Positions 35,324-44,084 of a DNA stretch of 64,000 nt are shown here, in pieces; the first letter of the stretch is position 1, and every line of letters begins with the position of its first letter. This DNA comes from Pseudomonas alkylphenolica (GTDB taxonomy: Bacteria > Pseudomonadota > Gammaproteobacteria > Pseudomonadales > Pseudomonadaceae), in contig NZ_CP009048.1 in NCBI RefSeq assembly GCF_000746525.1, positions 343,501 to 407,500 on the forward strand, read 5' to 3'. The notes beneath the pieces were generated by a model, which worked only from the letters and a program-made list of their open reading frames with translations, made no database searches and had not been told where the DNA came from. Both the position numbers and the translations under genes were made by a program.

Positions 35324-36094
35324 ATGAACACCAAGGTCATCAGTCTGGTTTCGATCGGTGCTCATCCCAGCTCCGGCCGCACCCGGCGCGCCGAGCAGGA
35401 CGCACGGGCGGTGGAGCTGGGCCTGCAGCTGGCTGGGGATAACTTGCAGGTGCTGCATGCTGGCGATCCTCAGGAGCCGGCCTTGCGCGCCTACCTGGGC
35501 ATGGGCCTGGAACAACTGGATGTACTTGAACAACCGTCGGGCGCCGATGCCCTCGGGGTACTCGGCGATTACCTGCGCGATGCCGGTGCCCAGCTGGTGC
35601 TGACCGGGAGCCAGGCGGAAACCGGTGAAGGCTCCGGCATGCTGCCGTTCCTGCTGGCCGAACGCCTGGGCTGGCCGCTGGTGGTGGGCTTGGCCGAGGT
35701 GGAATCTATCCACAATGGCGTGGCCCAGGTGCTGCAGGCGCTGCCACGCGGCCAGCGGCGCCGGCTCAAGGTGCGCCTGCCGCTGCTGGCAACGGTGGAT
35801 AACGCCGCGCCAAAGCCACGCCAAAGCGCTTTTGGCCCGGCTCGGCGTGGTGTGTTGGCCGCCCGCCAGGTACAGATTGTCGAAGACGAGTTATTCACAA
35901 GCGCCGAACTGCAGCCGGCCAAACCGCGGCCCAAGCGCTTGAAAGTGATCAAGGCCAAGAGCGGTGCCGATCGCATGAAAGCGGCCACGGCCAAGGCCAG
36001 CGGTGGCGGTGGACAAGTGCTCAAGGATGTCAGCCCGCAAGCCGGTGCCGAAGCCATCCTCAAACTGCTGGTGGAAGAGGGTGTGCTGCGCTGA
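35324..36094 (+). CDS. etfB: Electron transfer flavoprotein beta subunit (betaine-pathway type)
   Basis: A 256-residue EtfB. GAQLVLTGSQAETGEGSGML with LPFLLAERLGWPLVVGLAEV corresponds to the AMP-binding/recognition region of the family, and KPRPKRLKVIKAKSGA precedes the C-terminal tail. It follows etfA by 15 bp. Together they form a dedicated ETF for this pathway rather than the housekeeping pair. A DnaA-box variant TTATTCACA lies inside the gene at 35891. Confidence 0.92.
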   Translation: MNTKVISLVSIGAHPSSGRTRRAEQDARAVELGLQLAGDNLQVLHAGDPQEPALRAYLGMGLEQLDVLEQPSGADALGVLGDYLRDAGAQLVLTGSQAETGEGSGMLPFLLAERLGWPLVVGLAEVESIHNGVAQVLQALPRGQRRRLKVRLPLLATVDNAAPKPRQSAFGPARRGVLAARQVQIVEDELFTSAELQPAKPRPKRLKVIKAKSGADRMKAATAKASGGGGQVLKDVSPQAGAEAILKLLVEEGVLR

Positions 36095-36664
36095 GCAGTT
36101 GCTCACAAAGTCTGTTGGCCGATCTGTGGATAAAGTGTTTGTGTATCGCTGGAAGGCACGCATGGCGTGCCTTTCGGCGTTATGGTCAAAAAGTGATCAG
36201 GCTAAGTGACGGATTTTTCGAGATTTTCTCTCACCGCCTTGGTTGATATTGCCCACAATCGCTGTTGGCGGGTCTGTGGATAATATGTTTGCCCATGGCG
36301 GAGAGCCCCGTGTGGCAAGGGTTTCACGAGGTTGATCAAAAAACACCCAATTCGCCTGTTTGCCTTAGCCAATGCTGTGTATCTGGGCCATTTGAGGCGT
36401 TATCCACAACGGTTTTCCACGCTTGGGACTTTTGCACACAAAGTCTGTTGGCGTCTCTGTGGATAAGGTGTTCGCCTTCTGCTGTGAGCCTTGTGTTTAA
36501 AGGCTTGTAGAGATTTGATCAAATATTGATCAATATTTTTTGCAGGGAAAAACAATGACTTGCCCACATTAGCTGTGGGCTGTCCTGTGGATAAAGTGTT
36601 TGCTGTGTGCAGGGGCCCAGTGGGGCCGGGGCGTTGCGCGAGGTGGTTAAAATTTGAGCAGAGC
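36095..36664. other. DnaA-box cluster in four 40-bp repeat units
   Basis: This region between convergent etfB and gbcA has five perfect DnaA boxes. TGTGGATAA occurs at 36125, 36275, 36458 and 36586, and TTATCCACA at 36400. The four same-strand boxes lie in units with consensus TTGCNCACA ... CTGTTGGC ... CTGTGGATAA.GTGTTTG. CACA is always 21 bp before the box (36104/36125, 36254/36275, 36437/36458, 36565/36586). TTGCNCACA itself is a degenerate inverted DnaA box. An AT-rich tract with two TTGATCAA sites lies at 36511-36541. No gene is convincing here. It resembles a DnaA titration or reactivation site. Confidence 0.85.
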
Positions 36665-36729
36665 ATCGCGGGGCAAGCCCGCTCCCACCGGTTTTCACCA
36701 TCCCGGTGGGAGCGGGCTTGCCCCGCGAT
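36665..36729. repeat. REP pair 8 (type A)
   Basis: Inverted REP copies with ATCGCGG ends outward, 7 bp before the gbcA stop. Confidence 0.92.
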
Positions 36730-36735
36730 CAGACT

Positions 36736-38028
36736 TTACTGCACAGCCACACCCTTGAGATAAGGCGCAGGCGCCGCCCCCAGGTTGTTCAACATACGCT
36801 CGCTGTACCAGTCAACGAAGTTCACCACCCCGAACTCATAGGTCTTGGAATACGGCCCAGGCTGATACGCCGTGGAGTTGATCCCGCGCTGGTTCTCTTC
36901 GGCCAGGCGCCGGTCCTGGTCGTTGGTGGCGTCCCATACCTGGCGCATGCGCTCGGGGTCGTAGTCCACACCCTCGACCGCATCCTTGTGCACCAGCCAC
37001 TTGGTGGTGACCATGGTTTCCTGGGCGCTGATCGGCCACACGGTGAAGACGATCATGTGATCGCCCATGCAGTGGTTCCACGAGTGCGGCAGGTGCAGGA
37101 TGCGCATCGAACCGAGGTCCGGGTTCTTGATCCGGCCCATCAGCTTCTGGCAGCCCTGCTTGCCGTCCAGGGTCATCGACACCGTGCCCTTGAGCAGCGG
37201 CATGCGCACGATGCGGTTGCGCAGGCCGAAGCTGGCGTGGGCATACGGAATCTTCTCGGCGTCCCAGGCCGCAGCCGAGGCGGCGACGTGATCCTTGAAG
37301 GCCTGGTCGGCACGCGGGTCGGTGACGTCGTCCCATTCCAGCAGGGTTTTCAGCAGCTCCGGGTGCGAACCGCTGCAGTGGTAGCACTCGCGGTTGTTTT
37401 CCAGCACCAGCTTCCAGTTGGCCTTTTCCATCAAAGTGGTTTGCACCGCCACCTTGGTGTTTTCCATGTCGTAGGGCTCCATGTAATGAGCCAGGGTGGC
37501 GAGGAAGTCGTCGATCGCCGGCGGATTCTCGGCCAGGCTGATGAAGATGTAGCCGCCAGCGGTCTTGACGTTGACCGGTTTGAGCCCGTACTGCTTCATG
37601 TCGAAATCGGCACCCATCTCGGTGCCGGCGAACAGCAGGCGGCCATCGAGCTCGTAGGTCCACTGGTGGTAATGGCAGACCAGTTTCGCCACCTTGCCCT
37701 TGTCGCTGGTGCACAGCCGAGAACCACGGTGACGACAGACGTTATGGAAGGCATGCACCTGGCCTTCAGCACCGCGCACCACGAGGATCGGGTTCTTGCC
37801 GATCTGCAGGGTGAGGAAGTTGCCCTTGGCCGGGATTTCACAGGTCATCCCGGCGATCAGCCATTCCTTCTGGAAAATCTCTTCCATATCGATCTGGAAC
37901 AGGCGTTCGTCGCTATAGAACGGCTGTGGCAGCGAGAAGGTACGCTCGCGGCTCTGCAGCATCTCGGCAGTCGCCTTGCGCGCAGGTTCCAGTGGATCGC
38001 CCAGACTCAAAGTTGCGGTGACGTCCAT
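36736..38028 (-). CDS. gbcA: Glycine betaine monooxygenase, Rieske oxygenase subunit
   Basis: A 430-residue Rieske non-heme iron oxygenase. The [2Fe-2S] motif is CRHRGSRLC ... CHYHQW (about residues 98-121), and the mononuclear iron site lies in ENNRECYHCSGSHPELLKTL with a later acidic ligand. It oxidatively demethylates glycine betaine to dimethylglycine, releasing formaldehyde, with electrons from GbcB. It is divergently transcribed from gbcB. Confidence 0.96.
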   Translation of the reverse strand: MDVTATLSLGDPLEPARKATAEMLQSRERTFSLPQPFYSDERLFQIDMEEIFQKEWLIAGMTCEIPAKGNFLTLQIGKNPILVVRGAEGQVHAFHNVCRHRGSRLCTSDKGKVAKLVCHYHQWTYELDGRLLFAGTEMGADFDMKQYGLKPVNVKTAGGYIFISLAENPPAIDDFLATLAHYMEPYDMENTKVAVQTTLMEKANWKLVLENNRECYHCSGSHPELLKTLLEWDDVTDPRADQAFKDHVAASAAAWDAEKIPYAHASFGLRNRIVRMPLLKGTVSMTLDGKQGCQKLMGRIKNPDLGSMRILHLPHSWNHCMGDHMIVFTVWPISAQETMVTTKWLVHKDAVEGVDYDPERMRQVWDATNDQDRRLAEENQRGINSTAYQPGPYSKTYEFGVVNFVDWYSERMLNNLGAAPAPYLKGVAVQ

Positions 38029-38314
38029 CGTTCAGGTCCTCATGGCCGGTGTTTGTGGCCGGTGAAAGTGGCTAATCATTGTTATGGCGACGCAAGGCTG
38101 AATAACAGCAGGATCATTTGCGATGGAGTGTGCGTTCGAAGCCGCCGCGATCCATATCCATGGACGACATGATCAGATCCGTTTCCGACGCGCCAGCCCT
38201 TGTGGCAGGGGGCTGGTCGCGATAAGCACGCCGATGTCGCGGATAGGAATGTGTCCGCCGTGCAGCTTGAGCAGAATCGCAAGCATCAGGCCGCAGTCGG
38301 CCGTGGAGACGAGC
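38029..38314. promoter_or_regulatory. gbcA / gbcB divergent control region
   Basis: Close to gbcA, TGGCCGGTGTTTG, TGGCCGGTGAAAG and TGGCTAATCATTG (38043-38081 region; copies begin 38043, 38056 and 38069) make a 13-bp tandem array. Near gbcB, GCGATAAG (38219) and CGGATAGG (38240) repeat the GATA core at 21-bp spacing. Both are candidate regulator sites for GbdR; neither is certain. Confidence 0.45.
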
Positions 38315-39412
38315 ATGTCCAATTTCCTCAATCCGGTCAGCACCCAGACCTGGGCCAACGGCCGCCACATCGTCCGTTGCGTCAAGGTGATCCAGGAAAC
38401 CTGGGATGTGCGCACCTTCTGTTTCATGGCCGACCAGCCGATCATGTTCTTCTTCAAGCCCGGGCAGTTCGTCACCCTGGAGCTGGAGATCGACGGCGAG
38501 CCGATCATGCGCTCGTACACCATCTCCAGCTCGCCTTCGGTGCCTTACAGCTTCTCGGTGACGATCAAGCGGGTGCCGGGCGGCAAGGTCTCCAACTGGC
38601 TGCACGACACCCTGCACGAAGGCCAGGAGCTGGCGGTGCACGGCCCGGTCGGGCTGTTCAACGCCATCGACTTCCCCAGCCCCAAGGTGCTGTACCTCAG
38701 TGGCGGCGTCGGCATTACCCCGGTGATGTCCATGGCCCGCTGGTTCTACGACACCAATGGCAATGTCGACATGGTGTTTGTGCACAGCGCGCGCTCGCCG
38801 AAAGACATCATCTATCACCGCGAGCTGGAGCACATGGCGTCGCGGATCGACAACTTCAGCCTGCACATCATTTGTGAGAAGCACGGCCTGGGCGAGCCCT
38901 GGGCGGGCTATCGCGGCTACCTGAACCAGAAGCTGATGGAGCTGATTGCCCCGGACTACATGGAACGGGAAATCTTCTGCTGCGGCCCGACCCCGTACAT
39001 GCATGCGGTCAAGCGTCTGCTTGAAGGCAGCGGCTATGACATGACCCGTTACCATGAGGAGTCGTTCGGGGCGACCCCAGCCGAGGTCAAGGCCGACGCC
39101 GTCGAGCTCGCCGAGCAAGCGGCCGACGCGCCGGAAGTGGACAATGCCGACCTGCATCAGGTGGAGTTTACCGCCGCCGGCAAGAGTATTCGGGTGGCGC
39201 CGGGTGAGACCGTGCATGCCGCGGCGGCCAAGCTTGGCCTGATGATTCCCAAGGCCTGCGGCATGGGCATCTGCGGCACCTGCAAGGTGCTCAAGCTGGG
39301 CGGCGAGGTGGAGATGGAGCACAACGGCGGCATCACCGATGATGACGTCGCCGAAGGCTATATCCTGTCGTGCTGCAGCGTGCCCAAGGGCGACGTGCGT
39401 ATTGAATACTGA
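38315..39412 (+). CDS. gbcB: Glycine betaine monooxygenase, ferredoxin reductase subunit
   Basis: A 365-residue flavoprotein reductase. Residues about 15-250 form the FAD/NAD module (FKPGQFVTLELEIDGEPIMRSY TISSS region, YLSGGVGITPVMSMARWFY, IFCCGPTPYMHAVKRLLEGS). About 285-365 form a plant-type [2Fe-2S] ferredoxin (CGMGICGTCKVLKLGGEVEM, CCSVPKGDVRIEY). It transfers electrons from NAD(P)H to GbcA. A longer frame exists from 38123, but ATG 38315 after GGAG is the right start. Confidence 0.95.
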   Translation: MSNFLNPVSTQTWANGRHIVRCVKVIQETWDVRTFCFMADQPIMFFFKPGQFVTLELEIDGEPIMRSYTISSSPSVPYSFSVTIKRVPGGKVSNWLHDTLHEGQELAVHGPVGLFNAIDFPSPKVLYLSGGVGITPVMSMARWFYDTNGNVDMVFVHSARSPKDIIYHRELEHMASRIDNFSLHIICEKHGLGEPWAGYRGYLNQKLMELIAPDYMEREIFCCGPTPYMHAVKRLLEGSGYDMTRYHEESFGATPAEVKADAVELAEQAADAPEVDNADLHQVEFTAAGKSIRVAPGETVHAAAAKLGLMIPKACGMGICGTCKVLKLGGEVEMEHNGGITDDDVAEGYILSCCSVPKGDVRIEY

Positions 39413-39424
39413 TCCGGGAATTTT

Positions 39425-39489
39425 TCGCGGGGCAAGCCCGCTCCCACAGGGGGAGACTGCCCCCTGTGGGAGCGGGCTTGCCCCGCGAT
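39425..39489. repeat. REP pair 9 (type A)
   Basis: Inverted REP copies between convergent gbcB and the chemoreceptor gene, with the spacer CAGGGGGAGACTGCCCCCTG itself palindromic. Confidence 0.92.
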
Positions 39490-39491
39490 GA

Positions 39492-41117
39492 TCAGACGCT
39501 GAAGCGTGCCACCAGCCCGTTGAGGTCAACCGCCAGGCGCGACAGCTCGGCACTGGCCGCAGTGGTCTGGTGGGCACCGGTGGCCGATTGCACCGACAGG
39601 TCGTTGATGTTGACCAGGTTGCGGTCCACTTCGCGGGCCACCTGAGCCTGCTCTTCGGCAGCGCTGGCGATCACCAGGTTGCGCTCGTTGATCTCGGCGA
39701 CCGCGCCGGTGATGGTGTCCAGCGCCAGGCCTGCACCGCGGGCGATGTTCAGCGTCGACTCGGCACGTTCGGTGCTGTTGCGCATGGAGTTGACCGCCTG
39801 CTCGGTACCGCCCTGGATACTGCCGATCATCCGCTCGATTTCACTGGTCGACTGCTGGGTGCGGTGGGCCAGGGCGCGGACTTCATCGGCGACCACGGCA
39901 AAGCCACGACCGGCCTCACCGGCACGCGCGGCCTCGATGGCGGCGTTGAGTGCCAGCAGGTTGGTCTGGTCGGCCAGGCCGCGAATAACATCCAGGACCT
40001 TGCCGATATCTCGCGATTCTTCCGCCAGGTTGCCGATCAGTTCGGCGGTGCCCTGCACATCGACACTCATGCGCTCGATGGCGCTGACGGTTTCCAGCAC
40101 CAGATCACGGCCATCGCCTGCCGAACGGGTGGCTTCCTTCGATGCTTCGGAGGTGCTCACGGCATTGCGCGCCACTTCTTCAACCGCGCTGGTCATCTCG
40201 GTGACAGCGGTGGCGGCCTGCTCGATTTCGTTGTTCTGCTGTTGCAGGCCACGGGCGCTTTCGTCGGTGACGCTGTTCAATTCTTCGGCAGCCGAGGCCA
40301 GCTGCGTGGCGGAGCCGGCAATCAGCTGCAGGGTGTCGCGCAGTTTATTCTGCATCTTGGCCATGGCCCGCAGCAGCCGTGCGGCTTCGTCGTGACCCTC
40401 GGTCTCGATGGTGCGGGTGAGGTCGCCTTCGGCGATGCGCTCGGCCGCCTGCAGGGCCTCATCGATCGGTTTGACGATACTGCGGGTCAGCAGCAGGGCA
40501 CAGATCAGGGTCAGTACCGTGGCGGCCAACAGCAGGCTGATGACCAGGCTGACGGCGTTGGAATACTGATCGGCAGCGGTCTGGTTGATGGTACGGGTCT
40601 GCTCGGTGTTGATGCTGACCAGTTGATCCATGACGCTGTTGATCTGCTCGGAACTGTTGAGCATGTCGCGGTTGATCAGGGTGCGCAGGGTTTCCAGATC
40701 GTTGCTCTGCGAAGCCTGGTGCATGCGGCTTTCCAGCTGGCGGTACTCGTTGAGCAGCTGCACATACTGGTTGTAGGCGGAACGCTCCTGCGGACTGCTG
40801 ATCAGCGGTTCATAAATCCGGCGCGCTTCATCGATCTGCTGGTTGCGCTGGCCGATCAGCTTGAGGGTGTTTTGCAGGGTATCGGCTTCGCGGTTGAGCA
40901 GCAGGCGATAGGACAAAGTTCGCAGGCGCAGGGTCAGCTGGGTGATCTGATCAAGGTTGGTGATGCTCGGCACCGAGGATTGCTCGATGAATTCACCGGC
41001 CTGGCGGATCTTGCTCATCTGGTTCAGGGCGAACAGACCCAGGCCCAGCATCAGCGCGCCGATCAAGGCGAACCCCAGCAGCGCGCGCGGGGCGATATTC
41101 ATATTACGTAGGGACAT
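39492..41117 (-). CDS. Methyl-accepting chemotaxis protein with four-helix-bundle sensor
   Basis: A 541-residue chemoreceptor. The first membrane helix is about 10-32 ([20 protein letters not shown]). A helical periplasmic sensor of the 4HB class spans about 35-190, the second helix about 192-212, then HAMP and a coiled-coil signalling domain. The CheA/CheW-binding tip is intact ([20 protein letters not shown]). No C-terminal CheR tether pentapeptide is present. The frame extends upstream to 41339 but ATG 41117 starts at the first membrane segment. A sigma-28-like promoter precedes it. The ligand is unknown. Confidence 0.93.
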   Translation of the reverse strand: MSLRNMNIAPRALLGFALIGALMLGLGLFALNQMSKIRQAGEFIEQSSVPSITNLDQITQLTLRLRTLSYRLLLNREADTLQNTLKLIGQRNQQIDEARRIYEPLISSPQERSAYNQYVQLLNEYRQLESRMHQASQSNDLETLRTLINRDMLNSSEQINSVMDQLVSINTEQTRTINQTAADQYSNAVSLVISLLLAATVLTLICALLLTRSIVKPIDEALQAAERIAEGDLTRTIETEGHDEAARLLRAMAKMQNKLRDTLQLIAGSATQLASAAEELNSVTDESARGLQQQNNEIEQAATAVTEMTSAVEEVARNAVSTSEASKEATRSAGDGRDLVLETVSAIERMSVDVQGTAELIGNLAEESRDIGKVLDVIRGLADQTNLLALNAAIEAARAGEAGRGFAVVADEVRALAHRTQQSTSEIERMIGSIQGGTEQAVNSMRNSTERAESTLNIARGAGLALDTITGAVAEINERNLVIASAAEEQAQVAREVDRNLVNINDLSVQSATGAHQTTAASAELSRLAVDLNGLVARFSV

Positions 41118-41390
41118 GGTGGTCTTCCGGAGGGGGAAAAGGCGCGCCATACCGGCGCCGGATTCAGGATTGCCATCCCTATCGGACAACCTTGGGCAGA
41201 CTTGAGGGGCGGAAGATGAAACTGTGAAATAGCCATCGGTTTTCCTGACAGGCGGGCATCTGCAGCGGGAACCGGACGCTGATCGGTGGGTCAATCTGCA
41301 CCAGGCCGAAGCGTCTAACCCGATATCCCTGGCGACCACGCGGACTTTTCTTTATCGTGTGCGCCCCCTGAAAATCCCGAGAAGGCAATC
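41118..41390. other. Chemoreceptor / ZapA-pair divergent intergenic region
   Basis: A 273-bp region between the leftward chemoreceptor and the rightward coiled-coil/ZapA-like pair. It contains the flagellar-type promoter listed separately. No second promoter is obvious for the rightward genes. Confidence 0.5.
41179..41205 (-). promoter_or_regulatory. Sigma-28 (FliA) type promoter of the chemoreceptor
   Basis: On the minus strand TCAA is separated by exactly 15 bases from TCCGATAG, close to the flagellar sigma consensus TAAA-N15-GCCGATAA. It lies 62 bp upstream of the chemoreceptor ATG, consistent with motility-linked expression. Confidence 0.6.
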
Positions 41391-41621
41391 ATGTTGGAAA
41401 CTTCCCTCAGTCAATTGGAACAACTTGTCAGCGACCTGGTACAGAAGAATCAGGAACTGACCGAACGCAACGAGCAGATCGCTGCTGAACTGGCCCAGGC
41501 CAAAGATGAAAACGAAAGCCTGCAGCTGGCGCTGATGGAACAGGAAGAAAAACAGGGCGCCACCGCCGCGCGCATCCAGGCCCTGGTCGAGCGCGCCAGC
41601 GTTGGTACCGTTAACGCATGA
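41391..41621 (+). CDS. Short coiled-coil protein, TIGR02449-like
   Basis: A 76-residue, almost wholly coiled-coil protein (MLETSLSQLEQLVSDLVQKN, then ELTERNEQIAAELAQAKDEN). It resembles the small TIGR02449 / ZapB-like proteins normally encoded next to zapA. Its stop overlaps the next ATG (ATGA). The location between two chemoreceptor genes is not the usual one. Confidence 0.8.
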   Translation: MLETSLSQLEQLVSDLVQKNQELTERNEQIAAELAQAKDENESLQLALMEQEEKQGATAARIQALVERASVGTVNA

Positions 41622-41920
41622 GAACTTCAGCACAGCCGATCAATGTCGTGTCGATCCTCGGCAGCGATTATTCGATCAAGGCCCCCGAAGGCCAGGAACA
41701 GGCCCTGGCGCAGGCCGTGCAGATGCTCAACGCGTCGCTGGCCGAGACCAAGCGTAAATACCCGACCCTGATTGGTGACAAGCTGCTGGTTCTGGCAGCC
41801 CTGAACCTGTGCTCGCAGCAGATCGAACTGCAACAGCAGCACCAGCAGGCCCTCGACCGTTACCAAGAGCAAGTCAGCGCCACGGTCGATGTCATTGCCC
41901 GGACCATCGGCAACAGCTGA
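41618..41920 (+). CDS. ZapA-like cell division protein, divergent paralogue
   Basis: A 100-residue ZapA family protein. INVVSILGSDYSIKAPEGQE is the globular start, KLLVLAALNLCSQQIELQQQ the conserved centre, and a C-terminal helix follows. ZapA bundles FtsZ at midcell. From memory, the housekeeping zapA of pseudomonads lies beside 6S RNA and pepP, so this is probably a second copy. It is coupled to the coiled-coil gene, in the same order as in the canonical locus. No 6S RNA-like sequence follows. Confidence 0.82.
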   Translation: MRTSAQPINVVSILGSDYSIKAPEGQEQALAQAVQMLNASLAETKRKYPTLIGDKLLVLAALNLCSQQIELQQQHQQALDRYQEQVSATVDVIARTIGNS

Positions 41921-42004
41921 TCGGCTCCCGCTACACCGTTCCACTTCTTTTGCTTGCTCACTGCCCTTTCGGCAGTGGGCGGCATTGTCGTGGGTCAATG
42001 GAAT

Positions 42005-42030
42005 AATTGTATTTTCGTCTGTATACAATT
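42005..42030. promoter_or_regulatory. Inverted repeat upstream of mcpH
   Basis: AATTGTAT (42005-42012) and ATACAATT (42023-42030) are perfect inverted repeats with a 10-base gap, centred about 60 bp before the chemoreceptor start. The arrangement suits a dimeric repressor. The AT content is far above the surroundings. Confidence 0.55.
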
Positions 42031-42076
42031 GGCCTGGCTATTGCAGCACAAGGCTTATTTACTCAGGGGAAGGTTC

Positions 42077-44014
42077 ATGCAGTTCTGGCGGCGCAGTATC
42101 CAGTGGCAATTGATTGCAAGCATGGGCGCAGCCCTGTTGGTGAGCATTCTTATCGTGGTCGGAATCTACTCGGTGGCGGTCAATCGCCTGACTGAGCGTT
42201 ACCTGGTCGACACTGCGTTGCCGGCCAGCATTGAGGCGATTCGTAACGACATCGAGCGGATGTTGAGCCGTCCGCTCACCGCCGCCGCCGATATTGCCAA
42301 CAACACGTTGCTGCGCGACTGGCTGGCGGCGGGCGAAGACAGTGCCCAGGCGCCGCAATTTATCGAGTACCTCGAAGCGCTGCGGCAGAAAAACCAGGCC
42401 TTCACGGCGTTGTTCGCAGCCACTGAAACCAACCATTACTACAACGAGAAAGGCCTTGATCGTACGTTGAGCCGCAGCAACCCGGCCGACAAATGGTTCT
42501 TTGGTTTCATCGACAGCGGCAATCCGCGCCTGCTCAACATCGACACCGATGGCAGTACCGGTGAACTGGCACTGTTCATCGACTATCGGGTGGAAAAGGC
42601 CGGCAAACTGGTTGGCATTGCCGGGCTCGGTCTGCGCATGACCGAACTGTCGGAATTGATCCACAACTTCAGTTTCGGTGAGCGCGGCCGGGTGTTTCTG
42701 GTGCGCGGCGATGGCCTGATCCAGGTTCATCCGGAGCAGCAATTGAGCGGCAAAACCAAGCTTGCCGAGCAGATCGGTGAGTCGGCCGCCCAGGCTGTCT
42801 TGAACCGAACCGAAGGCTTGCACAGCAGCCGCTTCGAGCGTGACGGCGAGAGCTACCTGGCCCTGAGCCTGCCGCTGCGCGACCTGAACTGGACCCTGGT
42901 CGCTGAAGTACCGCAAGCGCAAATCTATGCCCCGGTGCGCCAGACGGTGTGGTTGACCAGCCTGATTGGTGCCGGCGTGGCGCTGGTGTCGTTGCTGCTG
43001 GTGGTGTTGCTGGCCCGTGGCATTGTCCGGCCGATCCGCCGGGTTACCGGGGCGCTTATGGCGATTGGCAACGGTGGCGGTGACCTGACCCAGCGCCTGG
43101 ATGCGACGCGCGCGGATGAACTGGGCGACCTGGCTCGCGGGTTCAACCGCTTTCTCGACAGCCAGCGCGACCTCATCGGCGAGGTCTTGCACACCAGCGA
43201 ACGCTTGCACCGTTCGGTCGAACTGGTGACCCAGGTTGTGGAGAACACCGCAGACCGCTCGGGGCGTCAGCAGGAAATGACCGAAATGGTTGCCACGGCA
43301 GTGCATGAAATGGGCCTGACCGTACAGGACATCGCGCAGAACGCCGGCAATGCCGCACACGCGTCGGAAACCGCGCGTACCGAGGCGCTTGCCGCCCGCG
43401 AAGTGGTGCGCCGTTCGATTGCCCATATCGAGGGCATGTCCGGTGAAATAGGCCAGGCGGCCCATGCAGTGGGTGAGCTGGCCAGTGAAGTGGCGTCAAT
43501 CGACGAGGTGCTGGCGGTCATCCGCAGCATCTCCGAACAGACCAACCTGCTGGCGCTCAACGCCGCCATCGAAGCGGCGCGTGCCGGGGAGATGGGCCGC
43601 GGCTTTGCCGTGGTCGCCGACGAAGTGCGCACCTTGGCCCGGCGCACGCAGGTGTCCACCGATGAAGTGCAGCAGATGATCCTGCGCCTGAAGCACGGCG
43701 CCGGCAGCGCAGTGACATCGATGCAGGCCGGGCAGGCGGCAACCGGCACCGGTGTGCAATCCAGCCAGCAGACCGGCGCCTCACTGAGCACCATTACCGA
43801 TCAGGTCGAACACATCAGTGACATGAACCATCAGGTGGCGACAGCTACCGAGGAGCAGTCGGCGGTGACCGAGGAGATCAATCGTACCGTTCAGGGGATT
43901 TCCGATCTGGCCCGGGAGACGGCATCCGAAGTGCAGGAATGTCGTGAGGAGTGTCAGGCGTTGCGCGGGTTGGCCGATGATCTGGCGCGGCAGATGGGAG
44001 GCTTCAGGTTGTAA
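42077..44014 (+). CDS. mcpH: Methyl-accepting chemotaxis protein with double-Cache sensor (McpH-like)
   Basis: A 645-residue chemoreceptor. The first membrane helix is about 14-36 ([20 protein letters not shown]). A large periplasmic Cache-type sensor spans about 38-280, the second helix about 290-312, then HAMP and the signalling domain with tip [20 protein letters not shown]. Gene order before ltaE and glyA matches the P. putida purine receptor McpH as I remember it; the ligand assignment is inference. The frame extends upstream to 41954, but ATG 42077 has a GGGGAAGG site. Its last 127 bp are duplicated at 44781-44907. Confidence 0.9.
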   Translation: MQFWRRSIQWQLIASMGAALLVSILIVVGIYSVAVNRLTERYLVDTALPASIEAIRNDIERMLSRPLTAAADIANNTLLRDWLAAGEDSAQAPQFIEYLEALRQKNQAFTALFAATETNHYYNEKGLDRTLSRSNPADKWFFGFIDSGNPRLLNIDTDGSTGELALFIDYRVEKAGKLVGIAGLGLRMTELSELIHNFSFGERGRVFLVRGDGLIQVHPEQQLSGKTKLAEQIGESAAQAVLNRTEGLHSSRFERDGESYLALSLPLRDLNWTLVAEVPQAQIYAPVRQTVWLTSLIGAGVALVSLLLVVLLARGIVRPIRRVTGALMAIGNGGGDLTQRLDATRADELGDLARGFNRFLDSQRDLIGEVLHTSERLHRSVELVTQVVENTADRSGRQQEMTEMVATAVHEMGLTVQDIAQNAGNAAHASETARTEALAAREVVRRSIAHIEGMSGEIGQAAHAVGELASEVASIDEVLAVIRSISEQTNLLALNAAIEAARAGEMGRGFAVVADEVRTLARRTQVSTDEVQQMILRLKHGAGSAVTSMQAGQAATGTGVQSSQQTGASLSTITDQVEHISDMNHQVATATEEQSAVTEEINRTVQGISDLARETASEVQECREECQALRGLADDLARQMGGFRL

Positions 44015-44033
44015 CGCCGGATCATGCAGACGA

Positions 44034-44072
44034 GCCGGGTGTGTGAGCGATGAAAATACTCAGCACACCCGG
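44034..44072 (+). other. Imperfect hairpin after mcpH
   Basis: CCGGGTGTGTGAG and CTCAGCACACCCGG form a near-complete stem with one bulge just past the mcpH stop. No T-run follows, so it is a weak terminator candidate. Confidence 0.4.
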
Positions 44073-44084
44073 TTGAGTCAGTTA

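Noticed and set aside
36095-36664. A chromosomal replication origin
   Set aside because: The DnaA boxes suggest it, but oriC of pseudomonads lies by dnaA/rpmH, which are absent here, and no long AT-rich unwinding region adjoins a box array.
41921-42076. 6S RNA after the zapA-like gene
   Set aside because: The canonical zapA locus has 6S RNA downstream, but this gap is too short and lacks the long central-bubble hairpin.
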